From assembly GCA_002471865.1 (NCBI GenBank), contig DKQU01000051.1:1-17955 (forward strand): a stretch of DNA of 17,955 bases, given 5' to 3'. The position numbers were made by a program, and so were the translations under genes. Shown in pieces: positions 1 to 7,340 of the stretch. Each line of letters starts with the position of its first letter. The stretch's first letter is position 1. Source of the stretch: Fidelibacterota bacterium UBA7300. GTDB taxonomy: Bacteria; Fidelibacterota; Marinisomatia; Marinisomatales; UBA2128. A model generated the notes under the pieces. It had not been told where the DNA came from. It worked only from the letters and a program-made list of their open reading frames with translations, and did not search any database.

Positions 1-1
1 G

Positions 2-55
2 GTTATCGTTTATTGGGTGGGTGTTCTGGGTTTAGAAGTCTTGACCGGAGGTTAG
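2..55 (+). CDS. C-terminal tail of an unknown, possibly membrane protein (partial)
   Basis: The first bases read in frame 2 as VIVYWVGVLGLEVLTGG and then a TAG stop. The segment is hydrophobic, like the end of a membrane helix. The stop lies one base before the ATG of the next gene, which would fit an operon. Frame 1 also stays open up to a TGA overlapping that ATG, but it gives a less protein-like peptide (GYRLLGGCSGFRSLDRRLA). Only 17 codons are visible, so the family cannot be named and even the frame is uncertain. Confidence 0.4.
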   Translation, partial: VIVYWVGVLGLEVLTGG

Positions 56-56
56 C

Positions 57-383
57 ATGACGGAATTGTTAATTGTCATTATTGTTATCCTTGTTTTAAT
101 TGTGATTTTACTTTCAGGGAGAACGGGGCAAATGGATAGCGTCAAGTCGAGACGATCCAGGAATATAGAGAAACATCAATCGTGGGCTCACGAATCTATT
201 ATGAATCCTGAACAGGTCGATGAAAAACTGCAGGGTCTTTATAAACTCATCGAAGAGGAGATAGTCCCAACTCATCCGCATCGAGCTGAATTGTTGAAAG
301 AAATCGTGCAGGATTGGGGAGATCTAAAAAAAGAAACATTTAACGAAAGACGCTCTTGGGTCAGGAAGCCGGAAAAAGACTAA
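57..383 (+). CDS. Small single-pass membrane protein of unknown function (108 aa)
   Basis: I do not recognise this family. Residues 3-20 are almost entirely Leu, Ile and Val and form one N-terminal membrane anchor with no cleavage site. A basic linker follows at about 28-38 (KSRRSRNIEK). The rest is a charged, probably helical soluble domain (about 40-108), likely facing the cytoplasm. The start is well supported: GGAGG at 47-51 sits five bases before the ATG. The stop at 383 lies only 12 bases from the end of the convergent acetyltransferase gene. It looks like a real small gene, because the ribosome binding site and the anchor-plus-helix architecture agree, but no role can be given. Confidence 0.7.
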   Translation: MTELLIVIIVILVLIVILLSGRTGQMDSVKSRRSRNIEKHQSWAHESIMNPEQVDEKLQGLYKLIEEEIVPTHPHRAELLKEIVQDWGDLKKETFNERRSWVRKPEKD

Positions 384-395
384 TCCTGATTATTA

Positions 396-1547
396 TTATA
401 TCTTTATAAATATTTTCCTGATGTAAAGAATCCAAAGAACTCCCAGCCACAGTAAAATCCACGTAATTGCAAAGAACAGTGATCCGTTGAGGTCTCCCGC
501 CCACGAAACGAACAGATACTTATAAATCCAGTTGTAGAGTGATGTAATTGATCCATCGTTTAGGTGAACTTCAATTTTTTGTATTGTTTTTACCACTATT
601 CCGGAAGCGACGAAGACAATAATAGAGTTACTTCCAAATACAATAAAAGGTTTTGCCCACGATTTAATATTTTTTATCTCCATCAGCCAGTAGAAGATCG
701 AGAGGATTAGACACGCCCAGCCGGATGTGAGGAAGACGTAGCTCGGCGTCCAAAGTTGTTTATTAATGGGAATCATGATATTTAATGCATTTCCAAGTAA
801 AATACCAGACAATCCCCATATGATCAATTGAATTGCTTTCTCCCTCGGGCTCAAATGTCTTCTGAGCATATTGCCTACGAAGACGCCTGAAAGAGTGGTT
901 ACAACAGCTGGAATAGTGCTCAGCACTCCTTCTGGATCGAAAGGTAATCCTTGAACTGTATACATATTAGAAGGTGAGAAGATAGCCAAATCAATTGTTC
1001 GTGCCAGATTATCCTCCAGAGTGAAATTTCCGTAAAGCAACATTGCAGTTGCGTAAATTGCCAGCAAGCCAAAAGCAGCGTAATATTGTAACCGACGTGT
1101 TAAGTAAATGATCATGACTGAGGAAATGAGATAACAGAGTGAGATTCGCTGCAGAACGCCCATGATTCGAATATCCATGAATGTGTCGATTATGGAAGAG
1201 AAAGAAAAGTTACTCCAGCCGTCAGACGTAAACGGGATTCCAAAGGGATAAAAGTTGAGAAGCAAACCGAGAAGAAAAAGTATCACAGACCGCTTGATGA
1301 CCTTTTTATAGATATCTGATTTGAAATCTACACCGATTCGTGTCTGAATTGAAAAAGTCATTGCTACTCCCACGATAAAGAGAAAAAATGGGAATATGAG
1401 GTCGGTAGGCGTCCATCCGTGCCAATCTGCATGTCTTAATGGAGCATAAACGTGACCCCAGCTTCCGGGAGTATTCACCAAAATCATGGCGGCGATAGTC
1501 ATCCCTCGGAAAGCGTCGAGAGAGAGAAGTCGGTTAGTTGATTTCAT
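396..1547 (-). CDS. NagX/HGSNAT-like membrane N-acetyltransferase (DUF5009-type)
   Basis: This is a multipass inner-membrane protein related to heparan-alpha-glucosaminide N-acetyltransferase and bacterial NagX. In that family acetyl groups from acetyl-CoA pass through the membrane to an amino sugar. The N-terminus carries the family signature: SLDAFRGMT (9-17), then RHADWHGWTPTDLIFPFF (38-55). His39 aligns with the His that human HGSNAT uses to carry the acetyl group. Roughly ten hydrophobic helices follow, and the 383-aa length is normal for bacterial members. It lies 64 bases downstream of the NamZ gene on the same strand, which suggests handling of MurNAc or GlcNAc released from peptidoglycan. 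A separate -10 element and a palindrome lie just upstream, so it may be controlled independently. The substrate is not shown by the sequence. Confidence 0.85.
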   Translation of the reverse strand: MKSTNRLLSLDAFRGMTIAAMILVNTPGSWGHVYAPLRHADWHGWTPTDLIFPFFLFIVGVAMTFSIQTRIGVDFKSDIYKKVIKRSVILFLLGLLLNFYPFGIPFTSDGWSNFSFSSIIDTFMDIRIMGVLQRISLCYLISSVMIIYLTRRLQYYAAFGLLAIYATAMLLYGNFTLEDNLARTIDLAIFSPSNMYTVQGLPFDPEGVLSTIPAVVTTLSGVFVGNMLRRHLSPREKAIQLIIWGLSGILLGNALNIMIPINKQLWTPSYVFLTSGWACLILSIFYWLMEIKNIKSWAKPFIVFGSNSIIVFVASGIVVKTIQKIEVHLNDGSITSLYNWIYKYLFVSWAGDLNGSLFFAITWILLWLGVLWILYIRKIFIKI

Positions 1548-1552
1548 TTTTC

Positions 1553-1580
1553 ATTATAAAGTACCCAGTACTTTGAACAA
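1553..1580 (-). promoter_or_regulatory. Candidate promoter of the NagX-like gene with palindrome in the spacer
   Basis: On the minus strand a perfect TATAAT (plus-strand 1553-1558) lies five bases before the ATG at 1547. A weak -35, TTGTTC (1575-1580), lies 16 bases further upstream. The spacer is almost entirely taken up by the perfect inverted repeat AAAGTACCCAGTACTTT (1558-1574; 7-bp arms, 3-base centre). If this -10 is used, the transcript would begin at or next to the start codon and be leaderless. The palindrome could be an operator. This is inferred from base patterns only. Confidence 0.4.
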
Positions 1581-1605
1581 AAAAGATAGATGATTTGAAA
1601 ATCAT
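1581..1605 (-). terminator. Possible weak intrinsic terminator after the NamZ gene
   Basis: ATGATTTGAAAATCAT (1590-1605) is a perfect 7-bp inverted repeat around a 2-base centre. Reading on the minus strand it is followed, a few bases on, by a run of six T (plus-strand A-run near 1579-1584). It begins about six bases after the NamZ stop. The stem is very A/T-rich, so termination would be weak and partial, allowing some read-through into the NagX-like gene. Confidence 0.35.
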
Positions 1606-1611
1606 GGAAAA

Positions 1612-2919
1612 TCAATAGAGAAGATACGGTTTACGCATCTCCATGAATAATGATCTGTCGGATACAATGTTCTCAAGTATCTCTTGAAGTGTAATATCTC
1701 CTTTGATCATCTTTGATAATTCATCAGTTCCGGACAGCCGATTCAAACTTCCTACTTTAATGATCAACTTATCAGGGTATAATTCATTTATCTGATTCAA
1801 AAGATGAATTCCACTTACTACCGGATCAAATATTCTTCGGTCAGTCACTACTATTTTTACTCCGTAGCACTTTTCTTCGTGATATTTTTTGTGACCACTA
1901 TTTTCTGGATGTTTTGGCGTAAATGATACTGGACTAAATACTACGCCGTCCAGATTAAGCTGATTTAACTTTCGGGAAAGCAGTTTATCGTCAATCCACG
2001 GTGCGCCAGCCTGAAGGAACGGTAGTAGAGTGCCCCGTCCTTCTGAGACATTTGTCGCCTCAAGGAAGCATGTCCCTGGGTAAACAGTCGCACATGCTAC
2101 GTCAGGAATGTTTGGCGATGTCGGTACCCATGCTAATGTTGTTTCGTCGTACCACAGATCTCTCGACCAATTGATCATAGGAATAACATCGAGTTCTGGA
2201 ATTTCATTAATCCACTCTTCTCCAGCTATCATCAGCGCCAATTCTCCTGGAGTCAATCCGTATTGGACCGGAATTGGATAATATCCGATAAAGGATTGAT
2301 TAGCAATGTCGAGTGTCGGTCCAGAAACTTTGGCGCCAGTGATTGGATTGGGTCTGTCGAGGATAAGAACAGGAACGTCGCTTTCTGCCGAAGCTTCCAT
2401 AATGAGCCCAAGCGTGGTGATGTATGTATAGAATCGAGCACCAACGTCCTGAATATCATAAATCAATATATCTAAACCTGTCAACATTTCTGCAGTCGGT
2501 TTCTTCGCAGCTCCGTAAAGAGAGAATACCTTGGGAAGATGGATGTTTTCCTCAGAATGATAGGCTACGTCTTCACCGGCCAAGAACTCTCCCGACAGAC
2601 CGTGCTCCGGAGTGAATATGACATCCACTTCAGCGGAAGTTTTCTCTTTAATGGCTACCCAATTCGGTCGTCCACGACTGTCCAGTCCGGTGTGATTTGT
2701 AACAATTCCAACTACCTTTCCATTTATTTTCTCTGGAAAGTTGAGGATGAGGTTTTCGAGACCAGTCGTAACATTAACCGGTTCGACTATCATTTCCCAT
2801 GTGTCATGTTCTTCAAGCTGCTCCTCATGTATGGAAGGGTGATCCTGTGAGGAAGAGATTGTGGGGAAACAGAAAAGAAGTGCAAGAAGAAACGAGATTC
2901 TGCGGTAGTGGGCAGTCAT
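1612..2919 (-). CDS. namZ: NamZ-type exo-beta-N-acetylmuramidase (DUF1343, GH171)
   Basis: This is a predicted exported hydrolase that removes MurNAc from the non-reducing end of peptidoglycan fragments. I chose the ATG at 2919 (435 aa). A TTG at 2934 in the same frame overlaps serA and adds only five residues before a good signal peptide, MTAHYRRISFLLALLFCFPTISSS. The body carries the DUF1343 motifs in order: VTNHTG (73-78), TPEHG (103-107), DIQDVGARFYTY (155-166), LDRPNPI (187-193), PSPNIP-like PTSPNIP (266-272) and NVSEGRGT (290-297). Length and motifs are normal. The ATG lies four bases after the serA stop, so it is probably co-transcribed with the serine genes. The NagX-like acetyltransferase downstream supports a peptidoglycan-salvage role. 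Family assignment is firm; the exact substrate is inferred. Confidence 0.9.
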   Translation of the reverse strand: MTAHYRRISFLLALLFCFPTISSSQDHPSIHEEQLEEHDTWEMIVEPVNVTTGLENLILNFPEKINGKVVGIVTNHTGLDSRGRPNWVAIKEKTSAEVDVIFTPEHGLSGEFLAGEDVAYHSEENIHLPKVFSLYGAAKKPTAEMLTGLDILIYDIQDVGARFYTYITTLGLIMEASAESDVPVLILDRPNPITGAKVSGPTLDIANQSFIGYYPIPVQYGLTPGELALMIAGEEWINEIPELDVIPMINWSRDLWYDETTLAWVPTSPNIPDVACATVYPGTCFLEATNVSEGRGTLLPFLQAGAPWIDDKLLSRKLNQLNLDGVVFSPVSFTPKHPENSGHKKYHEEKCYGVKIVVTDRRIFDPVVSGIHLLNQINELYPDKLIIKVGSLNRLSGTDELSKMIKGDITLQEILENIVSDRSLFMEMRKPYLLY

Positions 2920-2923
2920 CAAA

Positions 2924-4495
2924 TTATAGTACAATCTGCTGAACGGAAATGATCTCCTTTATGTCAGTAATTTTGTTTAGATCATCATCAGAAATGGCAG
3001 AATCGAGGCGGATAAATCCCATTGCGTAGTGCTCTTCGCCTTTACGACTGAGCTGATATCCGGCAATATTTGCATTGAGTTTACCCAGGAACGTCCCCAT
3101 CTTGCCCACGACTCCCGGTACATCCTCGTTCTCCACGATTAGAAGAGTGCCGTTAGGATTCAGGTCGAAATGAAATCCATCGTAATAGACAATCCGTGGA
3201 TGCTTATCTGAAAAGAGGCTGCCCCGAATGGTATTCGAGATGCCATCTGCTGAAACTGTGGTAGAAATGAGATTGGCATAATCTTCCTTTCCGTGACGAT
3301 AAGATTCCTCTACTTCAATGCCGTGCTGCTGGGCAACTGCAAGGGCGTTGACAAAGTTGATGCTGCTTCCGTGAGCAGTTCCGAGAAATCCTTTTAAAAA
3401 CGCCAATGTAACGAGCTTTACTTCAGTGAGAGTTCCACGGGTTTCGACGTGAATGTTATCAGCAGGAGAGGAGCTGATCTGTTGATGGAATTCGCCAATT
3501 TTCGTTGCCAGTTCGAGATGCGGTTCCAACGTACGGAGTAGGGATATATCAGAAATGGGAATGTTAAGGGCATTATCAAGTTTTCCGTCGAGTAAAAAGT
3601 CTCGTACCTGTTCGCAGACTGCTCGGGAAACGCCTTCTTTTGCTTCCTGAGTAGATGCTCCGAGATGTGGAGTCAGCAGAATGTTCTGGACAGAAGAAAG
3701 TGGGGTATTCAAAGCCGGTTCAGATTCGAAAACATCCACAGCAGCACCGGCAATGATTCCCTGCTCTAAAGCAACTGCCAGATCATGTTCGTTCACAACC
3801 CCTCCTCGAGCACAATTAATGAGAAAACTCGAAGGTTTCATAGAGTTCAATCTTTCCAGATCGACGAGATCTCTTGTACTATCAACCAGCGGAACGTGGA
3901 GGGAAATGATATCACTCTCTCGGCAGAGTCTATCCACATCGCAAAATTCTACATAATCGAACTCGTAATTTTCCGCCTTGATGTAAGGGTCGTATCCCAA
4001 GACATCCATCCCAAAGCCGTGAAGTCGCTTAATCACTTCGCTACCGACTTTTCCCAATCCAATTACGCCAAGAGTCTTTCCTCTCAGCTCGGAACCAACC
4101 AGCTTATTTCGATCCCATTGACCACCAATGAGCGAAGAATGTCCTCGATGGACGTTTCTGACCAATGAAAGCATGAGAGCAATTGTATGTTCAGCAGCTG
4201 CTACGGTGTTCACGCCGGGAGTATTCATGACGACAATTCCCCTGAGAGTTGCTTCAGGAATATCAATATTATCTACTCCTACGCCGGCTCGTCCTACAAC
4301 CTTGAGTTGAGGTGCCGCTTCCATCAGTTCTCGAGTGACAGTTGTCCCGCTTCTGACTATCCAGCCGTCTGTTTTGGGAAGCACTTTATTGAGATCGTCA
4401 GTTGAAGCACCTATTTCTTCAACAATTTTAAGACCTGCATCTTTTAGAATCTTAGTTCCTACTTCGCCGATGGGGTCTGTGATGAGTACTTGCAT
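2924..4495 (-). CDS. serA: D-3-phosphoglycerate dehydrogenase SerA (long form with ACT domain)
   Basis: SerA oxidises 3-phosphoglycerate to 3-phosphohydroxypyruvate with NAD+, the first step of serine synthesis, in the cytoplasm. The Rossmann motif is GLGKVG (146-151), with the NAD-ribose-binding Asp near 169. The catalytic set is visible as Arg230 (NCARGG), Glu259 (FESEP) and His277 (TPHLGAST). Residues about 320-435 match the allosteric substrate-binding domain of the 520-530-residue form. Residues about 450-523 are an ACT domain (NEDVPGVVGKMGTFLGKLNA), which usually gives serine feedback control. The start overlaps the aminotransferase stop by one base (TAATG on the minus strand), indicating translational coupling. 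Nothing is missing or truncated. Confidence 0.96.
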   Translation of the reverse strand: MQVLITDPIGEVGTKILKDAGLKIVEEIGASTDDLNKVLPKTDGWIVRSGTTVTRELMEAAPQLKVVGRAGVGVDNIDIPEATLRGIVVMNTPGVNTVAAAEHTIALMLSLVRNVHRGHSSLIGGQWDRNKLVGSELRGKTLGVIGLGKVGSEVIKRLHGFGMDVLGYDPYIKAENYEFDYVEFCDVDRLCRESDIISLHVPLVDSTRDLVDLERLNSMKPSSFLINCARGGVVNEHDLAVALEQGIIAGAAVDVFESEPALNTPLSSVQNILLTPHLGASTQEAKEGVSRAVCEQVRDFLLDGKLDNALNIPISDISLLRTLEPHLELATKIGEFHQQISSSPADNIHVETRGTLTEVKLVTLAFLKGFLGTAHGSSINFVNALAVAQQHGIEVEESYRHGKEDYANLISTTVSADGISNTIRGSLFSDKHPRIVYYDGFHFDLNPNGTLLIVENEDVPGVVGKMGTFLGKLNANIAGYQLSRKGEEHYAMGFIRLDSAISDDDLNKITDIKEIISVQQIVL

Positions 4496-5565
4496 TACAT
4501 TTCGTCCAGTACGTTGTCCATGGATGTGAGTAAATCTCGGATGTCATTCATCTGTAGATTGCCCATGTGGGCAATTCTGAATGTTTTCCCTTTAAGTGGT
4601 CCGTAACCTCCGGAAATCATGTAGCCGCGCTCTAAGAGGCGATTTGCCATATCTATTAAATCAATACCGTTCGGATTTCCGGCACAGGTTACTGTATTTG
4701 ATTCGTAACCCGATTCAGCGAAAGTATCAAATTTCTGTCTGACCCAACTTCGAACTTCTTCTGCCAACTTTATATGTTGCTGAAATCTGTTTTCAACTCC
4801 ATCTTGAAAAATGCGAGCGAGCTGAGATCTAAGTCCTTGCATGTGTGGTATGGAAGGAGTCGTGGGAGTTTGTGATTTCTTCGCATATTTTTCCATCACT
4901 TTGAAATCAAAATAATAACCTTTGTTGGAAATTTGCTCGCTTCTTTCAATGACTCTATCTGAGACTGAGCAGACGGCAAATCCAGGAGGGAGTCCCCATC
5001 CCTTTTGCACACTGGCGAGAGCGACATCAATCCCCAGAATGTCTACTTCAACTTTCACGCTTGCCATGGAACTCACCATATCCACCAGCAACACCACATC
5101 CGGAAAATCACGAACAACCTCAGCAATCTCGGCGATAGGGTTCATCACTCCGGTAGAAGTTTCATTATGGACAACGGTGATCGTATCGTACTTACCGGTT
5201 TCAAGAACTTCTCTGACTGCTTCCGGCTTAGTCGCTTTGCCAAGTTCCACAGAAATAGAGTCGCACTCAATTCCGCACGATGCAGTTACTTCGTGCCACC
5301 GCTTAGAAAATGCGCCGCAGACAAAATTGGCACATCGCTTTTGTACGGTGTTGCGTACTGCCGCTTCCATCAATCCTGTGGCGGAGCAAGTGCCGAGTAA
5401 GATGCGATTGGAGGTGAACAGAACCTTTTGAACCCCGTCCACTACCTCATCGTAGAGCTCAGAAAATTGTGTCGAACGGTGCCCTACAGGATATTCTGAC
5501 AACGAAGAGAGAAGTTCAGAATCAACATGAGTTGGACCGGGAATGAAGAGTTTGGGCTTGTCCAT
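4495..5565 (-). CDS. Class V aminotransferase, probably phosphoserine aminotransferase in role
   Basis: This is a PLP-dependent fold-type I aminotransferase of the serine-pyruvate / alanine-glyoxylate / serine-glyoxylate subgroup. Visible features are the N-terminal FIPGPT (7-12) and GHRS (28-31), SATGLMEAAV (61-70), HNETSTG (133-139), the cofactor Asp162 (LVDMVSS), the Schiff-base Lys188 (ASVQKGWG) and the carboxylate-binding Arg340 (FRIAHMGN). The 356-aa length is normal. By sequence it is not the classical SerC subgroup. Its position between the DUF1015 gene (two-base gap) and serA (one-base overlap) suggests that it transaminates phosphohydroxypyruvate, as class V enzymes next to serA are thought to do elsewhere. 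A serine-glyoxylate or alanine-glyoxylate aminotransferase remains possible. Confidence 0.88.
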   Translation of the reverse strand: MDKPKLFIPGPTHVDSELLSSLSEYPVGHRSTQFSELYDEVVDGVQKVLFTSNRILLGTCSATGLMEAAVRNTVQKRCANFVCGAFSKRWHEVTASCGIECDSISVELGKATKPEAVREVLETGKYDTITVVHNETSTGVMNPIAEIAEVVRDFPDVVLLVDMVSSMASVKVEVDILGIDVALASVQKGWGLPPGFAVCSVSDRVIERSEQISNKGYYFDFKVMEKYAKKSQTPTTPSIPHMQGLRSQLARIFQDGVENRFQQHIKLAEEVRSWVRQKFDTFAESGYESNTVTCAGNPNGIDLIDMANRLLERGYMISGGYGPLKGKTFRIAHMGNLQMNDIRDLLTSMDNVLDEM

Positions 5566-5567
5566 GG

Positions 5568-6788
5568 TTATATCATCTCCAACGACTGCATTACCATTCC
5601 AGCACCTATCTTCGGGAAGAAGAAAGTAGATTTTTGAGGGAGTACAGAACCCTTTTCCGTTGATTTCATGAGCCTATTCACAGTTAGAGCTTCCATGATA
5701 AATGCGGCGTTTATTGTTCCATCAGTGACCGCTTTCAGACAGTTACGTCTGTTATGAAAATACGCCAGTTGGGATTTGTTGGCAATATCATCTTCAGAAA
5801 ATCCGAGTGTTTTCTTTAGAATAACATCCTCAAAAATATGCACGTCCAAAAAAGAGGAGTTTACATCGTCATCTAAATAGTACTTAGTAAGCTTATCGTC
5901 TCCAATAATTACAGAAAGAAAAGAAGTACTGTCTGAAGGCTGTTTCGTGGTGAAAAAAAGCTTGAGACCTTGTTGCAGTTGCTCTATTTGATTAGAGGAA
6001 AGTCCAAAAAGTCCTCGGTGAGTCGGGAGAATTTGCAGACCTTTGCTGCTCGATGGTACAAGATAAGCGAGTACGTATCCGCTGTTCAATCCGGAATCTG
6101 TTTGATTCGAGTGGTAAGTTCGGGCAGTTTCGTATCGATGATGTCCATCGGCAATGAGAATAGGTTTATTCGCAAGCATTGACGAAAATGAGTCAATCCA
6201 CTCTTCATCTGAAGTTTGCTCAATCTGCAAGTTAACGTCAGTTTCGAAATCAAGTGTACCTGTCTGAACAGTTTCTGATGGAAATCTATTCATGAGTACT
6301 TCACAAGAACGATCGTCGTCATTGAAAACGAAAAATATGGGGCTGAAGTTCATGTGAGTTGCATCCAGGAGACGATATCGATCTTCCTTTGCAGCTTTAT
6401 GCGTCCGCTCATGCCGTCGGATTCCATCTGTAGAATAGTCCTCTAGTTTTACCAGTGCTAGATAGCCAAACCTTTTCATCTCTATACCGTCTTCATCTCG
6501 GAATGATTCAGTCACTTGCCAGATGCTCGGTTTTTCAGCTGAGGTGAGAATGCCATCTCGCTTCCATTGAGAAGAGAGATTAGCCGCTGTGGAATAATGA
6601 TTTTTATCAGCTACACCGTTTGCCTTTTTTGCAAGAGTGAGATTGACGATATTATGTTCAGAGCGGTGAATCAAATTTTTTCGAAGCTCCGGTGAAATGA
6701 CATCGTAGGGCGGGGCGAGGACATGTGTCAAATTAGCAAAGATCTGTGGATTATATCGGTATCCTCGGAAAGGTAATATTTTGGGCAT
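5568..6788 (-). CDS. DUF1015 family protein, linked to serine biosynthesis
   Basis: This is a 406-aa cytoplasmic protein of the DUF1015 family, which often lies beside serA and has no function I can assign with certainty. Conserved stretches are PFRGYRYNP (6-14), VLAPPYDVIS (23-32), RRHERT (124-129) and the strongest, IADGHHRYETA (212-222). The DGHHR motif resembles that of ParB/sulfiredoxin-fold enzymes, a fold that includes free-serine kinases, so a reaction on serine or phosphoserine is conceivable. That step is inference. It is the first gene of the minus-strand operon and starts at an ATG facing the divergent 165-bp region, with no clear Shine-Dalgarno site. Family assignment is firm; activity is open. 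Confidence 0.88.
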   Translation of the reverse strand: MPKILPFRGYRYNPQIFANLTHVLAPPYDVISPELRKNLIHRSEHNIVNLTLAKKANGVADKNHYSTAANLSSQWKRDGILTSAEKPSIWQVTESFRDEDGIEMKRFGYLALVKLEDYSTDGIRRHERTHKAAKEDRYRLLDATHMNFSPIFFVFNDDDRSCEVLMNRFPSETVQTGTLDFETDVNLQIEQTSDEEWIDSFSSMLANKPILIADGHHRYETARTYHSNQTDSGLNSGYVLAYLVPSSSKGLQILPTHRGLFGLSSNQIEQLQQGLKLFFTTKQPSDSTSFLSVIIGDDKLTKYYLDDDVNSSFLDVHIFEDVILKKTLGFSEDDIANKSQLAYFHNRRNCLKAVTDGTINAAFIMEALTVNRLMKSTEKGSVLPQKSTFFFPKIGAGMVMQSLEMI

Positions 6789-6953
6789 AAGCAGTTCGAC
6801 TCTATTTTATGGATTCCTTGATGCAATGAAATTTAACATAATGAGAGTTCATTTCAACTGACGTTTAAATCAAAAACTCAATAACTACTGAATTTCAATC
6901 GACCTGTGTAAATTATAATTAAATTAAGACACAATTGAAGGGAGTTCATTCTT
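6789..6953. promoter_or_regulatory. Divergent intergenic region between serine operon and DUF1232 unit
   Basis: These 165 bases separate two divergent transcription units, so they should hold both promoters. For the rightward unit there is a perfect TATAAT and a ribosome binding site, described separately. For the leftward DUF1015-serA operon I see only weak A/T-rich -10 candidates, such as minus-strand TAAAAT near 6800, without a convincing -35. I find no riboswitch-like structure, tRNA or strong hairpin. Confidence 0.55.
6914..6944 (+). promoter_or_regulatory. -10 element and Shine-Dalgarno site for the DUF1232 gene
   Basis: A perfect TATAAT lies at 6914-6919, but no good -35 is found at 16-18 bases upstream (AATTTC is the nearest). 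GAAGGGAG at 6937-6944 is a strong Shine-Dalgarno site nine bases before a GTG codon at 6954. It decides that start, because no ATG is available in the frame nearby. The implied leader is about 25-30 bases. Confidence 0.5.
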
Positions 6954-7340
6954 GTGGAAATAACACCTGTTACATTTAAGCTAACAGAGTCAGATATTGC
7001 AAAATACCGAAGGCAAATTTCTGTATTCCCTTTGGAAAAAGAACATAGCATTTTAAATGAACTGCACGGAAAACTCAAGGATCTTGTGGCAAAAGAGGAT
7101 ATTTCTACTTTCATTATTCAACTTGTTGAGGATGTAGATCGGATGTTCTCTCTATTAACTTCAAGATCAGATTTGGATGAAAAATCCCGAAGAATGATAC
7201 TTTTTGCTCTTAATTACTTTGTTAAAGAAAAGGATGAAATTCCAGATGCGATAGATCTTCTTGGATTTCTGGATGATGCTGTTGTAGTTCGGTGGGTGAT
7301 GGATGAACTGTTAAACATCCATCCAGAATATACTGAATAA
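6954..7340 (+). CDS. DUF1232 (YkvA-like) domain protein, soluble
   Basis: This 128-aa protein has a C-terminal segment, FVKEKDEIPDAIDLLGFLDD (89-108), then AVVVRWV, matching the DUF1232 core, where a PxDxxPD-type turn is followed by GxxDD. Family members are often small membrane proteins. Here the core is more polar and the N-terminal 75 residues look like a charged helical domain, so it may be soluble or peripheral. The start is a GTG set by GAAGGGAG. Its stop overlaps the next ATG by one base (TAATG), so the pair is translationally coupled. The biochemical function of DUF1232 is unknown. Confidence 0.72.
   Translation: MEITPVTFKLTESDIAKYRRQISVFPLEKEHSILNELHGKLKDLVAKEDISTFIIQLVEDVDRMFSLLTSRSDLDEKSRRMILFALNYFVKEKDEIPDAIDLLGFLDDAVVVRWVMDELLNIHPEYTE

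Noticed and set aside
2263..2850. Plus-strand frames of 63-103 aa across namZ, and a second minus-strand frame at 2253-2459
   Set aside because: They are shadows of a well-supported DUF1343 gene.
3681..4529. Several plus-strand frames of 60-127 aa across serA
   Set aside because: All are antisense to serA, whose catalytic residues and domains are intact. None has a ribosome binding site or a protein-like pattern.
4922..5431. 169-aa open frame on the plus strand inside the aminotransferase gene
   Set aside because: It lies wholly antisense to a gene with full class V aminotransferase motifs. Its translation is Ser/Thr-rich with no recognisable motif. The nearby 131-aa frame at 5005-5400 is rejected for the same reason.
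6789..6953. Possible riboswitch or T-box in the leader of the serine operon
   Set aside because: The leader is short and A/T-rich, with no strong stems or conserved elements that I can recognise.
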